Below are positions 25,227-33,376 of a stretch of DNA of 64,000 nucleotides, one piece after another; within the stretch, counting starts at the first letter, position 1; each line of letters starts with the position of its first letter. The translations under genes were made by a program, and so were the position numbers. The DNA comes from Flavobacterium macrobrachii (GTDB taxonomy: Bacteria; Bacteroidota; Bacteroidia; Flavobacteriales; Flavobacteriaceae), in assembly GCF_014486675.1 (NCBI RefSeq), contig NZ_JACTAC010000001.1, positions 62,001-126,000 on the forward strand. The letters are read 5' to 3'. Below the pieces are notes generated by a model. The model was not told the origin of the DNA. It saw only the letters and a list, made by a program, of their open reading frames with translations, and did not search any database.

Positions 25227-26525
25227 ATGAATAAAAAAGTTTTTTTTCTAGTTTTCATTTATACACTTTGTTTTTCTGTATTTGGTCAAGAAAATTCCTG
25301 GCCTTTGCAGAAATGCATTTACGAAGCGATGAAGAATTCGATTGACATAAAAATCAGTCAACTTCAAGTAAAAAAATCACAAAAATTGCACAATTCTATA
25401 GCAAATCAAATGTTACCAGCAATTTCTTTTACAGGAAATCAAAGCTATAACTTTGGTTCAACCATTGATCCATCTACCAATGGAAGAGTTAGTTCTAACA
25501 TTCAAAACGATAATTTCTTTTTGAATGCACAAATGAATTTGATTGATTTTAAAAATTTTGCCATGGCGCAAAAGACAAAAATTGACATAGAAAAAGCCAA
25601 AGCTGATTTAGCCGTTATTGAAAACGAATACCAACTTCAAATAGTGGAAAGTTATTATCAAGCACTTTTTACTCAAGAATTGCTTAAAATTCAAAATGAA
25701 CAATTCAAAAACGCACAATTTAACTTGAATCGTGTGCAAAAAGAAGTTGAAATTGGCAGTAAACCTAAAAGCGATTTGTATGATATGCAACTCAGTTTCG
25801 CCCAAGAAGAAATTAGGATTTTACAAGCGGAACAATTGTTTTTAATACAAAAAAAGCAACTTTTTCAATTGATGAATGTTGAAAATCTTTCCATAGCCGA
25901 AGTTTTTTTGGAAAATTTTATTGATAAAAATACTGCCAAAAATTCCGTTGAAAATAATCCAAAAATTCGAGCTGCCGAACTTGGTTATCAAAGTAGTTTG
26001 AAAGATACAAAATTGGAACGAGCTAATAATTTACCAACGTTAACAACCTTTTACGGATTTTCAACTTTTTACTATAAACCATTAAATCAACCCGATGTTG
26101 TAGTAGATAATTTCAACAAACAGGTTAGTGACAATAAAAATCACCAACTCGGACTTCAATTAAGCGTGCCAATTTTTAATGGATTTAGAAATAATCGCCG
26201 AGTTTCAGCAACTAAGATCGAAGCCGAAAAATCGAAACTTGTAATCGAGCAAGAAAAGTTAAAAGTCAAAAACCAAATCGATATCGAAACCCAAAATAAA
26301 GTCAATTTTGAACAATTGGAAAAGAAATTAGAAGAGATGAAAACTTTTGCCGATGCTTCTTTTCGAACATCACAATCAAAATATGCTTCGGGAGTTATCG
26401 ATGCTATCGTTTTTTCGGCAGTTAAAAATCAGTTGCTTTCTGCGGAATACGATTTGCTTAAAAATCAATTGCAAATTCAGTTTGCCGACATCAAAATCAA
26501 TCTAATTCAAGGAAAAGTCTTGTAG
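25227..26525 (+). CDS. TolC-family outer-membrane efflux protein
   Basis: 432 residues. Signal peptide ending CFSVFGQ, then two OEP repeats, each with long coiled-coil helices (about 40-230 and 245-425) and beta-strand segments that enter the barrel (SFTGNQSYNFGS; LTTFYGFSTFYY). Conserved LSVPIFNGFRNN in repeat two is typical of TolC proteins. It is the last gene of the adaptor-ATPase-permease operon and completes a tripartite pump. A 115-nt gap separates it from the permease gene, but the same strand and context support co-function. Confidence 0.9.
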   Translation: MNKKVFFLVFIYTLCFSVFGQENSWPLQKCIYEAMKNSIDIKISQLQVKKSQKLHNSIANQMLPAISFTGNQSYNFGSTIDPSTNGRVSSNIQNDNFFLNAQMNLIDFKNFAMAQKTKIDIEKAKADLAVIENEYQLQIVESYYQALFTQELLKIQNEQFKNAQFNLNRVQKEVEIGSKPKSDLYDMQLSFAQEEIRILQAEQLFLIQKKQLFQLMNVENLSIAEVFLENFIDKNTAKNSVENNPKIRAAELGYQSSLKDTKLERANNLPTLTTFYGFSTFYYKPLNQPDVVVDNFNKQVSDNKNHQLGLQLSVPIFNGFRNNRRVSATKIEAEKSKLVIEQEKLKVKNQIDIETQNKVNFEQLEKKLEEMKTFADASFRTSQSKYASGVIDAIVFSAVKNQLLSAEYDLLKNQLQIQFADIKINLIQGKVL

Positions 26526-26570
26526 CGGTTTTTCCCAATCAAACTATAAATATTTTCAATTCTTTAACTA

Positions 26571-26599
26571 TTGTTTCCAAACATTTCGTAGTATCTTTG
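26571..26599 (+). promoter_or_regulatory. Bacteroidota sigma-A promoter
   Basis: TTG (26571-26573), 18-nt spacer, TATCTTTG (26592-26599), an exact TAnnTTTG. It drives the Mrp/ApbC gene, giving a leader of about 70 nt. Confidence 0.75.
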
Positions 26600-26673
26600 C
26601 AATTCATATTAAGTTTAAATAAAAAGTCTATCAACTTTTAAATTTTTAAACTCATAAACTTTTAAATAAGAAG

Positions 26674-27804
26674 ATGAAGCTAGATAGAAAAGAAATCCTA
26701 AAAGCGTTAGAAACTATTACTATTGCTGGTGAAGGAAAAAATATGGTAGAAAGTGGTGCGGTTAAAAACGTACTTATTTTTGGCGATGAGGTAACAATAG
26801 ATTTGCTGATTGCAACACCTGCAATGCACATAAAAAAACGTGCCGAAGACGATATTAAAAAATTAATTCACGAGCAGTTTTCTCCAAATGCAGTCGTGAA
26901 AGTAAATATTAAAGTTGAAGCCAAAGAAAATCCAAACGAAATCAAAGGAAAAGCCATTCCCGGAATTTCAAATATTATTGCAGTAGCTTCAGGAAAAGGT
27001 GGCGTTGGAAAATCTACAACTACAGCAAATTTAGCCGTTACTTTAGCCAAAATGGGATTCAAAGTTGGAGTTCTTGATGCCGATATTTATGGTCCAAGTA
27101 TGCCAATAATGTTCGATGTAGAAAACGAAAAACCAATCTCTGTAGAAGTTGACGGAAAATCAAAAATGAAACCTATTGAAAGTTATGAAATAAAATTACT
27201 TTCAATCGGATTTTTCACTTCTCCAAGTCAGGCTGTTATTTGGCGTGGACCAATGGCTTCTAAAGCATTAAACCAAATGATTTTTGATGCCGATTGGGGA
27301 AATCTTGACTTCATGTTAATCGATTTACCACCAGGAACAGGCGATATTCATTTGTCAATCATGCAGTCGTTACCAATAACAGGTGCAGTTGTCGTAAGTA
27401 CGCCACAAGCCGTTGCTCTAGCCGATGCTAAAAAAGGAGTTTCCATGTTTTTATCAGAAGCTATCAATGTTCCTGTTCTCGGAATTATAGAAAATATGGC
27501 CTATTTCACTCCAGAAGAACTACCAAATAATAAATACTACATCTTCGGTCAAGAAGGTGCAAAAAATCTTGCGCTTGACCTTCAAGTTCCATTTCTTGGC
27601 GAAGTTCCAATTGTTCAGAGCATTCGCGAAGCAGGAGATTATGGTCGACCAGCAGCGTTACAAACAGGTTCTGTCATAGAAACAGTTTTTGAAGAAATTA
27701 CAAGAAATGTAGTTGAAGAAACGGTAAAAAGAAACGAAACACTTGCTCCAACCGAAGCAATAAAAATAACAACAATGGCAGGATGTTCTGCTGTGAAAAA
27801 ATAG
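26674..27804 (+). CDS. apbC: Mrp/ApbC P-loop iron-sulfur cluster carrier
   Basis: 376 residues. N-terminal MIP18-like domain (about 1-85), then the Mrp ATPase with the deviant Walker A GKGGVGKST (about 107-115), LDADIYGPSMP, and DLPPGTGDIHLS. The protein carries and delivers Fe-S clusters in the cytoplasm. The usual CxxC pair seen in many Mrp proteins near residue 280 (ENMAYF region) is absent here; a Cys remains near the C-terminus (AGCSAVKK). Flavobacterial homologues of this length are normal. Followed 78 nt later by a NifU-type gene, a sensible partner. Confidence 0.9.
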   Translation: MKLDRKEILKALETITIAGEGKNMVESGAVKNVLIFGDEVTIDLLIATPAMHIKKRAEDDIKKLIHEQFSPNAVVKVNIKVEAKENPNEIKGKAIPGISNIIAVASGKGGVGKSTTTANLAVTLAKMGFKVGVLDADIYGPSMPIMFDVENEKPISVEVDGKSKMKPIESYEIKLLSIGFFTSPSQAVIWRGPMASKALNQMIFDADWGNLDFMLIDLPPGTGDIHLSIMQSLPITGAVVVSTPQAVALADAKKGVSMFLSEAINVPVLGIIENMAYFTPEELPNNKYYIFGQEGAKNLALDLQVPFLGEVPIVQSIREAGDYGRPAALQTGSVIETVFEEITRNVVEETVKRNETLAPTEAIKITTMAGCSAVKK

Positions 27805-27882
27805 TACTCAGTTTACAGTCTCAGTTTATAGTTTACACTGTTTTCTGCGACTGAAAACTGCGACTGAAAACTAAAATAAAGT

Positions 27883-28122
27883 ATGACAAACGAAGAATTA
27901 ATTTTAAACATCGAAAAAGCACTGAACGAAATCAGACCATTTTTGAATTCGGATGGTGGCGATATTAGTTTGGTTTCTGTTGAAGATGAAAAGCACGTAA
28001 AAGTTCGTCTTCAAGGCGCGTGTACGTCTTGTAGTTTAAGCATCAGCACTATGAAAGCTGGCGTTGAAACTACAATCAAAAAATATGCACCGCAAATTGA
28101 AACTGTAGAAAACGTAGCTTAA
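27883..28122 (+). CDS. NifU C-terminal domain Fe-S scaffold protein
   Basis: 79 residues, the stand-alone NifU/Nfu domain. The motif GACTSCSLS has the CxxC that binds a 4Fe-4S cluster at the dimer interface. Preceded by the family block NSDGGDISLVSV and followed by GVETTIKKYAP. It probably receives or donates clusters together with the Mrp/ApbC protein just upstream. The 78-nt spacer between the two is low-complexity (GCGACTGAAAACT twice). Confidence 0.92.
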   Translation: MTNEELILNIEKALNEIRPFLNSDGGDISLVSVEDEKHVKVRLQGACTSCSLSISTMKAGVETTIKKYAPQIETVENVA

Positions 28123-28166
28123 TTTTATTTTGGCGTTACCAGTTTGCTTCGTGCCTCGCAATGACT

Positions 28167-28233
28167 GGTCGGGCTATTCGCTGTATCTTTTGTTCCGTAA
28201 ACTCCACAAAAGGATGCCGCTTCTATCCCTAAC
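28167..28233 (-). repeat. Dispersed intergenic repeat family 1, copy c
   Basis: GGTCGGGCTATTCGCTGTATC ... ACAAAAGGATGCCGCTTC, the reverse orientation of copies a and b. The 210-nt gap 28123-28332 otherwise holds only AT-rich sequence. Confidence 0.65.
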
Positions 28234-28332
28234 GCAAATCCATGAACTGACAAATGTCATATAATAAAAAAATTATGTTTTAGACTTTTGTATGTATAAA
28301 CTTCTAAACACATAAACCCATAAACTTTTATA

Positions 28333-29391
28333 ATGATTACAACAGATATACTTATCATTGGCGCAGGTCCAACAGGACTTTTTGCCGTTTTTGAAGCCGG
28401 ATTATTAAAATTAAAATGTCATATAATTGATGCTTTGCCACAACCTGGTGGACAATTAGCCGAACTATATCCCAAAAAACCAATATTTGATATTCCAGGT
28501 TATCCCGAAGTTCTTGCGGGCGATTTGGTTACCAATTTAATGGAACAAATAAAGCAGTTTCAACCTGGTTTTACTCTCGGAGAAACCGCCGAAACCATCG
28601 AAAAATTAGAAGACGGAAGTTTTGTAGTAACAACCAATGAAGGAACAAAACATCATGCAAAAGCAATCGCCATTGCTGGTGGATTAGGAACTTTTGAACC
28701 TAGAAAACCAATTCTAAAAGATTTAGAGTTCTACGAAAAAGAAGATCGAGGTGTTGATTATTTTGTGAAAGATCCAGAAAAATATAGAGGAAAAAAAGTA
28801 GTGATTTCTGGTGGTGGCGATTCGGCATTAGATTGGTCAATCTTTTTGTCCAATGTAGCTTCTTCAGTAACTTTAGTGCATAGAAGAAACGAATTCCGTG
28901 GTGCTTTAGATTCAGTTGATAAAGTACAAGAGTTAAAGCAAGAAGGAAAAATAAAATTAATTACTCCAGCAGAAGTTGTTGGTTTCAAAGGTTCAGAAAG
29001 AATTGAAGCAGTAGATATTGAAATCAATGGAGCAAGAATGAACGTTGAGACTGATTATTTTATTCCGTTATTTGGATTGACGCCTAAACTTGGAGCAATT
29101 GCCAATTGGGGATTAGAAATAGAAAAAAACGCTATTAAAGTAAACAACGCATTAGATTATCAAACCAACATCGACGGAATTTACGCCATTGGTGATGTGA
29201 ATACGTATCCAGGAAAATTGAAGTTAATTCTTTGCGGTTTTCACGAAGCAACATTGATGTGTCAAAGTGTTTACAATAGATTAAATCCTGGAAAAAAATA
29301 CGTATTAAAATATACAACGGTTTCCGGAGTTGATGGTTTTGACGGAACAAGAAAAGAAGCGGAAAAAGCAGTTGTAAAATCAATTGATTAA
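28333..29391 (+). CDS. Ferredoxin/flavodoxin--NADP reductase, thioredoxin-reductase-like
   Basis: 352 residues. FAD-binding GAGPTGLFAVFEAG (about 9-22), QPGGQL, the NADP-binding GGGDSALDW (about 158-166), HRRNEFRG, and the second FAD motif YAIGDVNTYPGKL. It lacks the redox CxxC of thioredoxin reductase, as in the TrxR-like ferredoxin-NADP reductases of Bacillus and Bacteroidota. It would shuttle electrons between NADPH and a ferredoxin; a 2Fe-2S ferredoxin gene follows 48 nt downstream. Cytoplasmic. Confidence 0.88.
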   Translation: MITTDILIIGAGPTGLFAVFEAGLLKLKCHIIDALPQPGGQLAELYPKKPIFDIPGYPEVLAGDLVTNLMEQIKQFQPGFTLGETAETIEKLEDGSFVVTTNEGTKHHAKAIAIAGGLGTFEPRKPILKDLEFYEKEDRGVDYFVKDPEKYRGKKVVISGGGDSALDWSIFLSNVASSVTLVHRRNEFRGALDSVDKVQELKQEGKIKLITPAEVVGFKGSERIEAVDIEINGARMNVETDYFIPLFGLTPKLGAIANWGLEIEKNAIKVNNALDYQTNIDGIYAIGDVNTYPGKLKLILCGFHEATLMCQSVYNRLNPGKKYVLKYTTVSGVDGFDGTRKEAEKAVVKSID

Positions 29392-29439
29392 TTATCCTGC
29401 AAGGTTTTTAAAACCTTGTAGGTGTTTATAAAAAGTAAA

Positions 29440-29772
29440 ATGCCACAAGACATCACTCTAAAAATAACCGACCGAAACGGACAAATTCACGAAATTCAAG
29501 CACCAACAGACATGAACTTAAATGTCATGGAAGTTATTCGAATGTATGAGTTAGCCGAAGAAGGAACCGTTGGTGTTTGTGGCGGAATGGCAATGTGTGC
29601 ATCATGTCAATGCTACGTTTTAAATGATGTAATTTCGTTAGAACGAAATCCCGATGAAGAAGCTATGCTTTGGGAAGCGTATCATGTTAAAGACAATTCA
29701 CGATTGGGTTGTCAAATACGAATTACCGAAGAAATTGATGGATTAGAACTTGAAATTGCACCAGAACAATAA
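29440..29772 (+). CDS. 2Fe-2S ferredoxin
   Basis: 110 residues from ATG 29440 (MPQDITLKITDRNG); the GTG at 29422 is less likely. Cluster ligands are in VGVCGGMAMCASCQCYV (C-x5-C-x2-C) plus the distal Cys in RLGCQIRI, the adrenodoxin/ISC-type spacing. It is likely the redox partner of the reductase just upstream and may serve Fe-S assembly or a hydroxylase. A strong terminator follows, closing this unit. Confidence 0.9.
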   Translation: MPQDITLKITDRNGQIHEIQAPTDMNLNVMEVIRMYELAEEGTVGVCGGMAMCASCQCYVLNDVISLERNPDEEAMLWEAYHVKDNSRLGCQIRITEEIDGLELEIAPEQ

Positions 29773-29775
29773 TAG

Positions 29776-29802
29776 AAGCGAGATGAAATTCTCGCTTTTT
29801 TT
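29776..29802 (+). terminator. Rho-independent terminator
   Basis: AAGCGAGA (29776-29783), 6-nt loop, TCTCGCTT (29790-29797), then a T-run. Ends the ferredoxin transcript and separates it from the speD-like operon. Confidence 0.85.
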
Positions 29803-29868
29803 GTAACAAAATTTTAACACTTACGTATAAAAGAATATCTCATCAAATCAATTGGGATTTTACTTTTA

Positions 29869-30231
29869 ATGGATCAAAACACCTATTCTCCGGGATTACA
29901 TAAATTAGTCACACTTCAAGTAGATGAGGTAGATTTGCTAACTAACAGCAGTGCTTTTATCGAGTTTTCTGAAAAAATCATTCAAGATTTTGAACTTGAA
30001 AAAGTTGGAATAATTACCCACAATTTTGAAAATAATAGTTTTACCATTGCTATTTGTTTAAAAGAATCTCATATTTGTATTCATACTTGGCCTGAATTTA
30101 GACAGCTTACGTTGGATGTTTACTTGTGCAATTATTTACAAGATAACACTCAAAAAGTAAAAAGTATTACCAATGAGTTTGTAACCTTTTTTAAGGCAAT
30201 TGTTTTAAAAGATTTTGAAATTAATAGATAA
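29869..30231 (+). CDS. SpeD-like S-adenosylmethionine decarboxylase
   Basis: 120 residues. The autoprocessing motif KESHICIHTWPE (Ser67 would become the pyruvoyl cofactor) and the later LDVYLC with Cys87 match bacterial class 1b AdoMetDC. The enzyme makes decarboxylated SAM, the aminopropyl donor. It is the first gene of a seven-gene operon that also encodes a spermidine-synthase-like enzyme, so the decarboxylated SAM is probably used in that pathway. The next gene starts 8 nt after the stop. Cytoplasmic. Confidence 0.85.
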   Translation: MDQNTYSPGLHKLVTLQVDEVDLLTNSSAFIEFSEKIIQDFELEKVGIITHNFENNSFTIAICLKESHICIHTWPEFRQLTLDVYLCNYLQDNTQKVKSITNEFVTFFKAIVLKDFEINR

Positions 30232-30239
30232 ATTTGAGT

Positions 30240-31445
30240 ATGGATTTTTCTTGCTATCATTGTAATACGGTTACCAAACTTGATGTAAAAATTGAGGTTT
30301 CTTATTTTTCCTGCCCAAATTGTGCAACTATTTATAGTAGAAACGATTCTAATGATTTTGTTTTCAAAGAAAGACACAAAAAAGTTGATTATAACAATGC
30401 CTTTTCTATTGGCCAAAAAGCAGAATTTCATGGAAGTGTATTTACAATCATTGGTTTTTTGGTTAAAAGCGGTGATTACAATATCAGATGGATTGAATAT
30501 GTGTTGCAAAATGATAAAAAAGAATTTTTATATCTTTCAGAATCATCGGGAAACTTTATACTATTAGAACAAATTGAGTTTGAAAAAAAAGTAGGCAATC
30601 ACCCATTAACGGTTGACTATTTGGATAATACCTATGATAGATTTGATTATTCCTATCCAAAACTTGATTATGCGGCTGGTTTTTTTGATTTTAATGTTTT
30701 GAACAATGCAGAATTAATCGAATATATAAATCCGCCATTTATCCTGTCATTTGAAAAATTTGGACAAGAGCAAACCGCGTTTTACGGTAAGCATATTTCA
30801 AGAAGTGCTGTAAAAAAAGCATTCAACACATCGGCAATACCATCAAAATCAGAGATTGGAATGGTAGAACCTTTCTTTATTAATGTTAGAAATTTGGTCT
30901 TGACTTTTTGTGCAGTTGGGTTTTTAATCATTTTTACCCATTGGTATTTCAACCAAGATAGATTAGAACAAGAGGTTTTGAATGCCTCAATTCCATTTGA
31001 AAGTTTTACTTCCAAAGAATATGTAAGTCCATCTTTTGAGTTAAAAGGAAGTTCGGCACCTTTACAAATTTCGGTTTATTCAAATGTGAATAATTCTTGG
31101 GCAAATGTTCAAGTAGCTTTAGTAAACGAAAATACTAATGAAGAAGTTTATGCCTCTAAAGATATCGAGTATTATCACGGTAATACTGATGGAGAAAGTT
31201 GGTCTGAAGGAAGTACATCAGAGAATTTTAATATTTGTGGCGTTGCAGAAGGTAAATACCATTTATCAATTACACCTTCCAAAGCTCCAGAGGATTTGTC
31301 AAATAGTTTGCTGGTTGTAAGTGCAACATGGAACAAACCTTCGATGCGAAATATTTTTATGACATTTATTTTTATGACAGTTTTTGTTGTTATAATTTTT
31401 TACCTTTCAAAGTATTTCGAAGAAAAAAGATGGGGTAATTACTAA
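30240..31445 (+). CDS. DUF4178 membrane protein with zinc ribbon
   Basis: 401 residues from ATG 30240. N-terminal zinc ribbon (CYHC ... CPNC, about 5-27), a DUF4178-like beta domain (about 45-190, FSIGQKAEFHGSVFTIIGF and WIEYVLQ), a membrane helix (about 220-240), a likely periplasmic beta domain (about 250-365) and a C-terminal membrane helix (about 370-392). DUF4178 genes are known to neighbour speD/speE-like and DUF350 genes in other bacteria. The function is unknown; a scaffold or sensor on the inner membrane is a reasonable guess. Confidence 0.75.
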   Translation: MDFSCYHCNTVTKLDVKIEVSYFSCPNCATIYSRNDSNDFVFKERHKKVDYNNAFSIGQKAEFHGSVFTIIGFLVKSGDYNIRWIEYVLQNDKKEFLYLSESSGNFILLEQIEFEKKVGNHPLTVDYLDNTYDRFDYSYPKLDYAAGFFDFNVLNNAELIEYINPPFILSFEKFGQEQTAFYGKHISRSAVKKAFNTSAIPSKSEIGMVEPFFINVRNLVLTFCAVGFLIIFTHWYFNQDRLEQEVLNASIPFESFTSKEYVSPSFELKGSSAPLQISVYSNVNNSWANVQVALVNENTNEEVYASKDIEYYHGNTDGESWSEGSTSENFNICGVAEGKYHLSITPSKAPEDLSNSLLVVSATWNKPSMRNIFMTFIFMTVFVVIIFYLSKYFEEKRWGNY

Positions 31446-31457
31446 TATTAATTTCAA

Positions 31458-31640
31458 ATGGAAAAAGTATCAGATTTTATTAAAGAAAATTATCTATCAA
31501 TTATAATAGCTATAGGTTTTTATGGGTTATTCCTATATTATACAACGCAAGGTAATAGTTTATGCGACTGTGAATCGACTGAAAATTACAAACCCACAAA
31601 TTCAGGACGTAGTTCTGTAAATCGTTTTTATCATAAATAA
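31458..31640 (+). CDS. Tiny single-pass membrane protein in the polyamine-type operon
   Basis: 60 residues. One hydrophobic helix (LSIIIAIGFYGLFLYYTT, about 13-30) followed by CDCES and a polar tail. No family recognised. It has a start codon 12 nt after the DUF4178 gene and a 16-nt gap to the DUF350 gene, so it is embedded in the operon and probably translated. The paired Cys (CDC) just outside the membrane may bind metal or form a disulfide; this is speculation. Confidence 0.55.
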   Translation: MEKVSDFIKENYLSIIIAIGFYGLFLYYTTQGNSLCDCESTENYKPTNSGRSSVNRFYHK

Positions 31641-31656
31641 CTAAAAATATAATATC

Positions 31657-31866
31657 ATGAATATATCACAACTTGTTATCAACTCATTAGTGTTTTCTGC
31701 CGTTGGAATTGCAATACTTTTTATTGCTTATTTTATCATTGAAAAAATTACTCCCGAAAATACCTGGAAAAAAATTACTCAAGAAAATAATGTTGCTGTA
31801 GCTATTGTTTTCGCAGCCTTAATTATTGGAATTTCAATGATTATTAGCGCAGCAATTCATGGGTAA
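31657..31866 (+). CDS. DUF350 (YjfL-like) small membrane protein
   Basis: 69 residues, two membrane helices (about 7-29 and 45-66) separated by ENTWKKITQENN, matching one half of DUF350, which in other bacteria is a duplicated four-helix protein. The GISMIISAAIHG end is typical of the family. It overlaps the start of the following synthase gene by 8 nt, so the two are translationally coupled. Family members are of unknown function; small ion-channel-like proteins have been suggested. Confidence 0.75.
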   Translation: MNISQLVINSLVFSAVGIAILFIAYFIIEKITPENTWKKITQENNVAVAIVFAALIIGISMIISAAIHG

Positions 31867-33376
31867 AAAATTCCTTAAATTTGAATATTTACTACTTTTT
31901 GCTGTTTTTACCATTGCCACTTGCGGACTAGTTTACGAGTTAGTTGCAGGAACTTTGGCTAGTTATTTATTGGGTGATTCAGTAAAGCAATTTTCTTTCA
32001 TCATTGGAGTGTATCTCTTCTCGATGGGAATTGGGTCGTATTTTTCAAAATTTATTACCAAAAATCTACTCAATACTTTTGTAGAAATAGAAATTCTAGT
32101 CGGATTAATTGGTGGATTGAGTTCGGTTATTCTTTTTTTGTTGTTTGAAACCGCTTTTGCCTTTCAATTTATTCTTTATTTTTTAGTTTTCATCACAGGA
32201 TGTCTTGTCGGATTGGAAATTCCGTTACTAATGAATATTCTTAAAGATAAAGTAGAATTCAAAGATTTGGTTTCCAACGTTTTTACATTTGATTACATTG
32301 GAGCTTTATTAGCATCCATTCTTTTTCCGTTAATTTTAGTTCCAAAACTCGGAATTATTGGAACATCTTTATTCTTCGGAATGATTAATATTTCTATTGC
32401 TATTGTACTTTGTTATTTGTTAAAATCAGAATTAAAAAAAGTAAAATTACTCAGAGCAAAAGCCATTTTTTCTTTTCTAGTTTTATTGATTACTTTCTTT
32501 TTCTCCGAAAATATCCTGTCCTATTCAGAAGGTAAATTGTATGGCGAAAATATCATTTATACCAATTCAACGCAATACCAACGTATCGTTTTAACCCATA
32601 ATAAAAGCGATTATCGATTATATTTAAACAACAATCTTCAATTTAGTTCTGCCGACGAGTATCGTTATCACGAAGCTTTGGTTCATCCAGCAATGTCAAT
32701 GGCAAAAAAAATTGAACATGTATTAGTTCTTGGCGGTGGCGATGGTTTGGCTGTTCGAGAAGTTTTAAAATATAAAGAGGTAAAAAAAGTTACTTTGGTC
32801 GATTTGGATGAAGGAATGACCAAGTTGTTTAAAACCAATCAGGTATTGGTTGATTTCAATAAAAATGCTTTGAATAATCCCAAAGTTACGGTTTACAACA
32901 AAGACGCTTACATTTGGGCAAAAGAAACCAAAGAGAAATTTGATGTAGTTATTATCGATTTTCCAGATCCTTCCAATTACAGTTTGGGTAAGTTGTATTC
33001 ATTGAATTTTTACAGTACGATGCAACAACTACTGTCACCAGATGCAGTTGTGGTAATTCAAACGACTTCGCCTTATTTTGCTCCAAAATCTTTTTGGTGC
33101 ATCAACAAAACGGTAATGCAAGTTTTTCCACAAATTGATGCTTATCATGCATATGTTCCATCGTTTGGAGAATGGGGTTTTACCATAGCAATAAATGGTT
33201 TTGGGACTAATTTCAATAAAGTAAATAGAACCGTTGACGGATTGCGATTTTACAATTATCAGTTTGAAAAATTCAATTATTTTTCCCAAGATATGATTTC
33301 AAAAGACATTGAAATTAATCGATTAGATAACCAAGTTTTAGTACGCTATTTCGATGAAGAATGGGGGAAATTATAG
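31859..33376 (+). CDS. Membrane-fused spermidine-synthase-like enzyme
   Basis: 505 residues. About seven membrane helices (10-215) are followed by an aminopropyltransferase-type Rossmann domain with LGGGDGLAVREVL (about 290-302), VTLVDLDEG (dcSAM-binding acidic residue) and VVIIDFPDPSNYSLGKLYS (catalytic Asp region). Known membrane-fused SpeE-like proteins use decarboxylated SAM or SAM; a SpeD-like gene in the same operon supports an aminopropyl-transfer role. The acceptor is unknown. Coupled to DUF350 upstream (8-nt overlap) and to the flavoprotein downstream (23-nt overlap). Confidence 0.85.
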   Translation: MGKKFLKFEYLLLFAVFTIATCGLVYELVAGTLASYLLGDSVKQFSFIIGVYLFSMGIGSYFSKFITKNLLNTFVEIEILVGLIGGLSSVILFLLFETAFAFQFILYFLVFITGCLVGLEIPLLMNILKDKVEFKDLVSNVFTFDYIGALLASILFPLILVPKLGIIGTSLFFGMINISIAIVLCYLLKSELKKVKLLRAKAIFSFLVLLITFFFSENILSYSEGKLYGENIIYTNSTQYQRIVLTHNKSDYRLYLNNNLQFSSADEYRYHEALVHPAMSMAKKIEHVLVLGGGDGLAVREVLKYKEVKKVTLVDLDEGMTKLFKTNQVLVDFNKNALNNPKVTVYNKDAYIWAKETKEKFDVVIIDFPDPSNYSLGKLYSLNFYSTMQQLLSPDAVVVIQTTSPYFAPKSFWCINKTVMQVFPQIDAYHAYVPSFGEWGFTIAINGFGTNFNKVNRTVDGLRFYNYQFEKFNYFSQDMISKDIEINRLDNQVLVRYFDEEWGKL

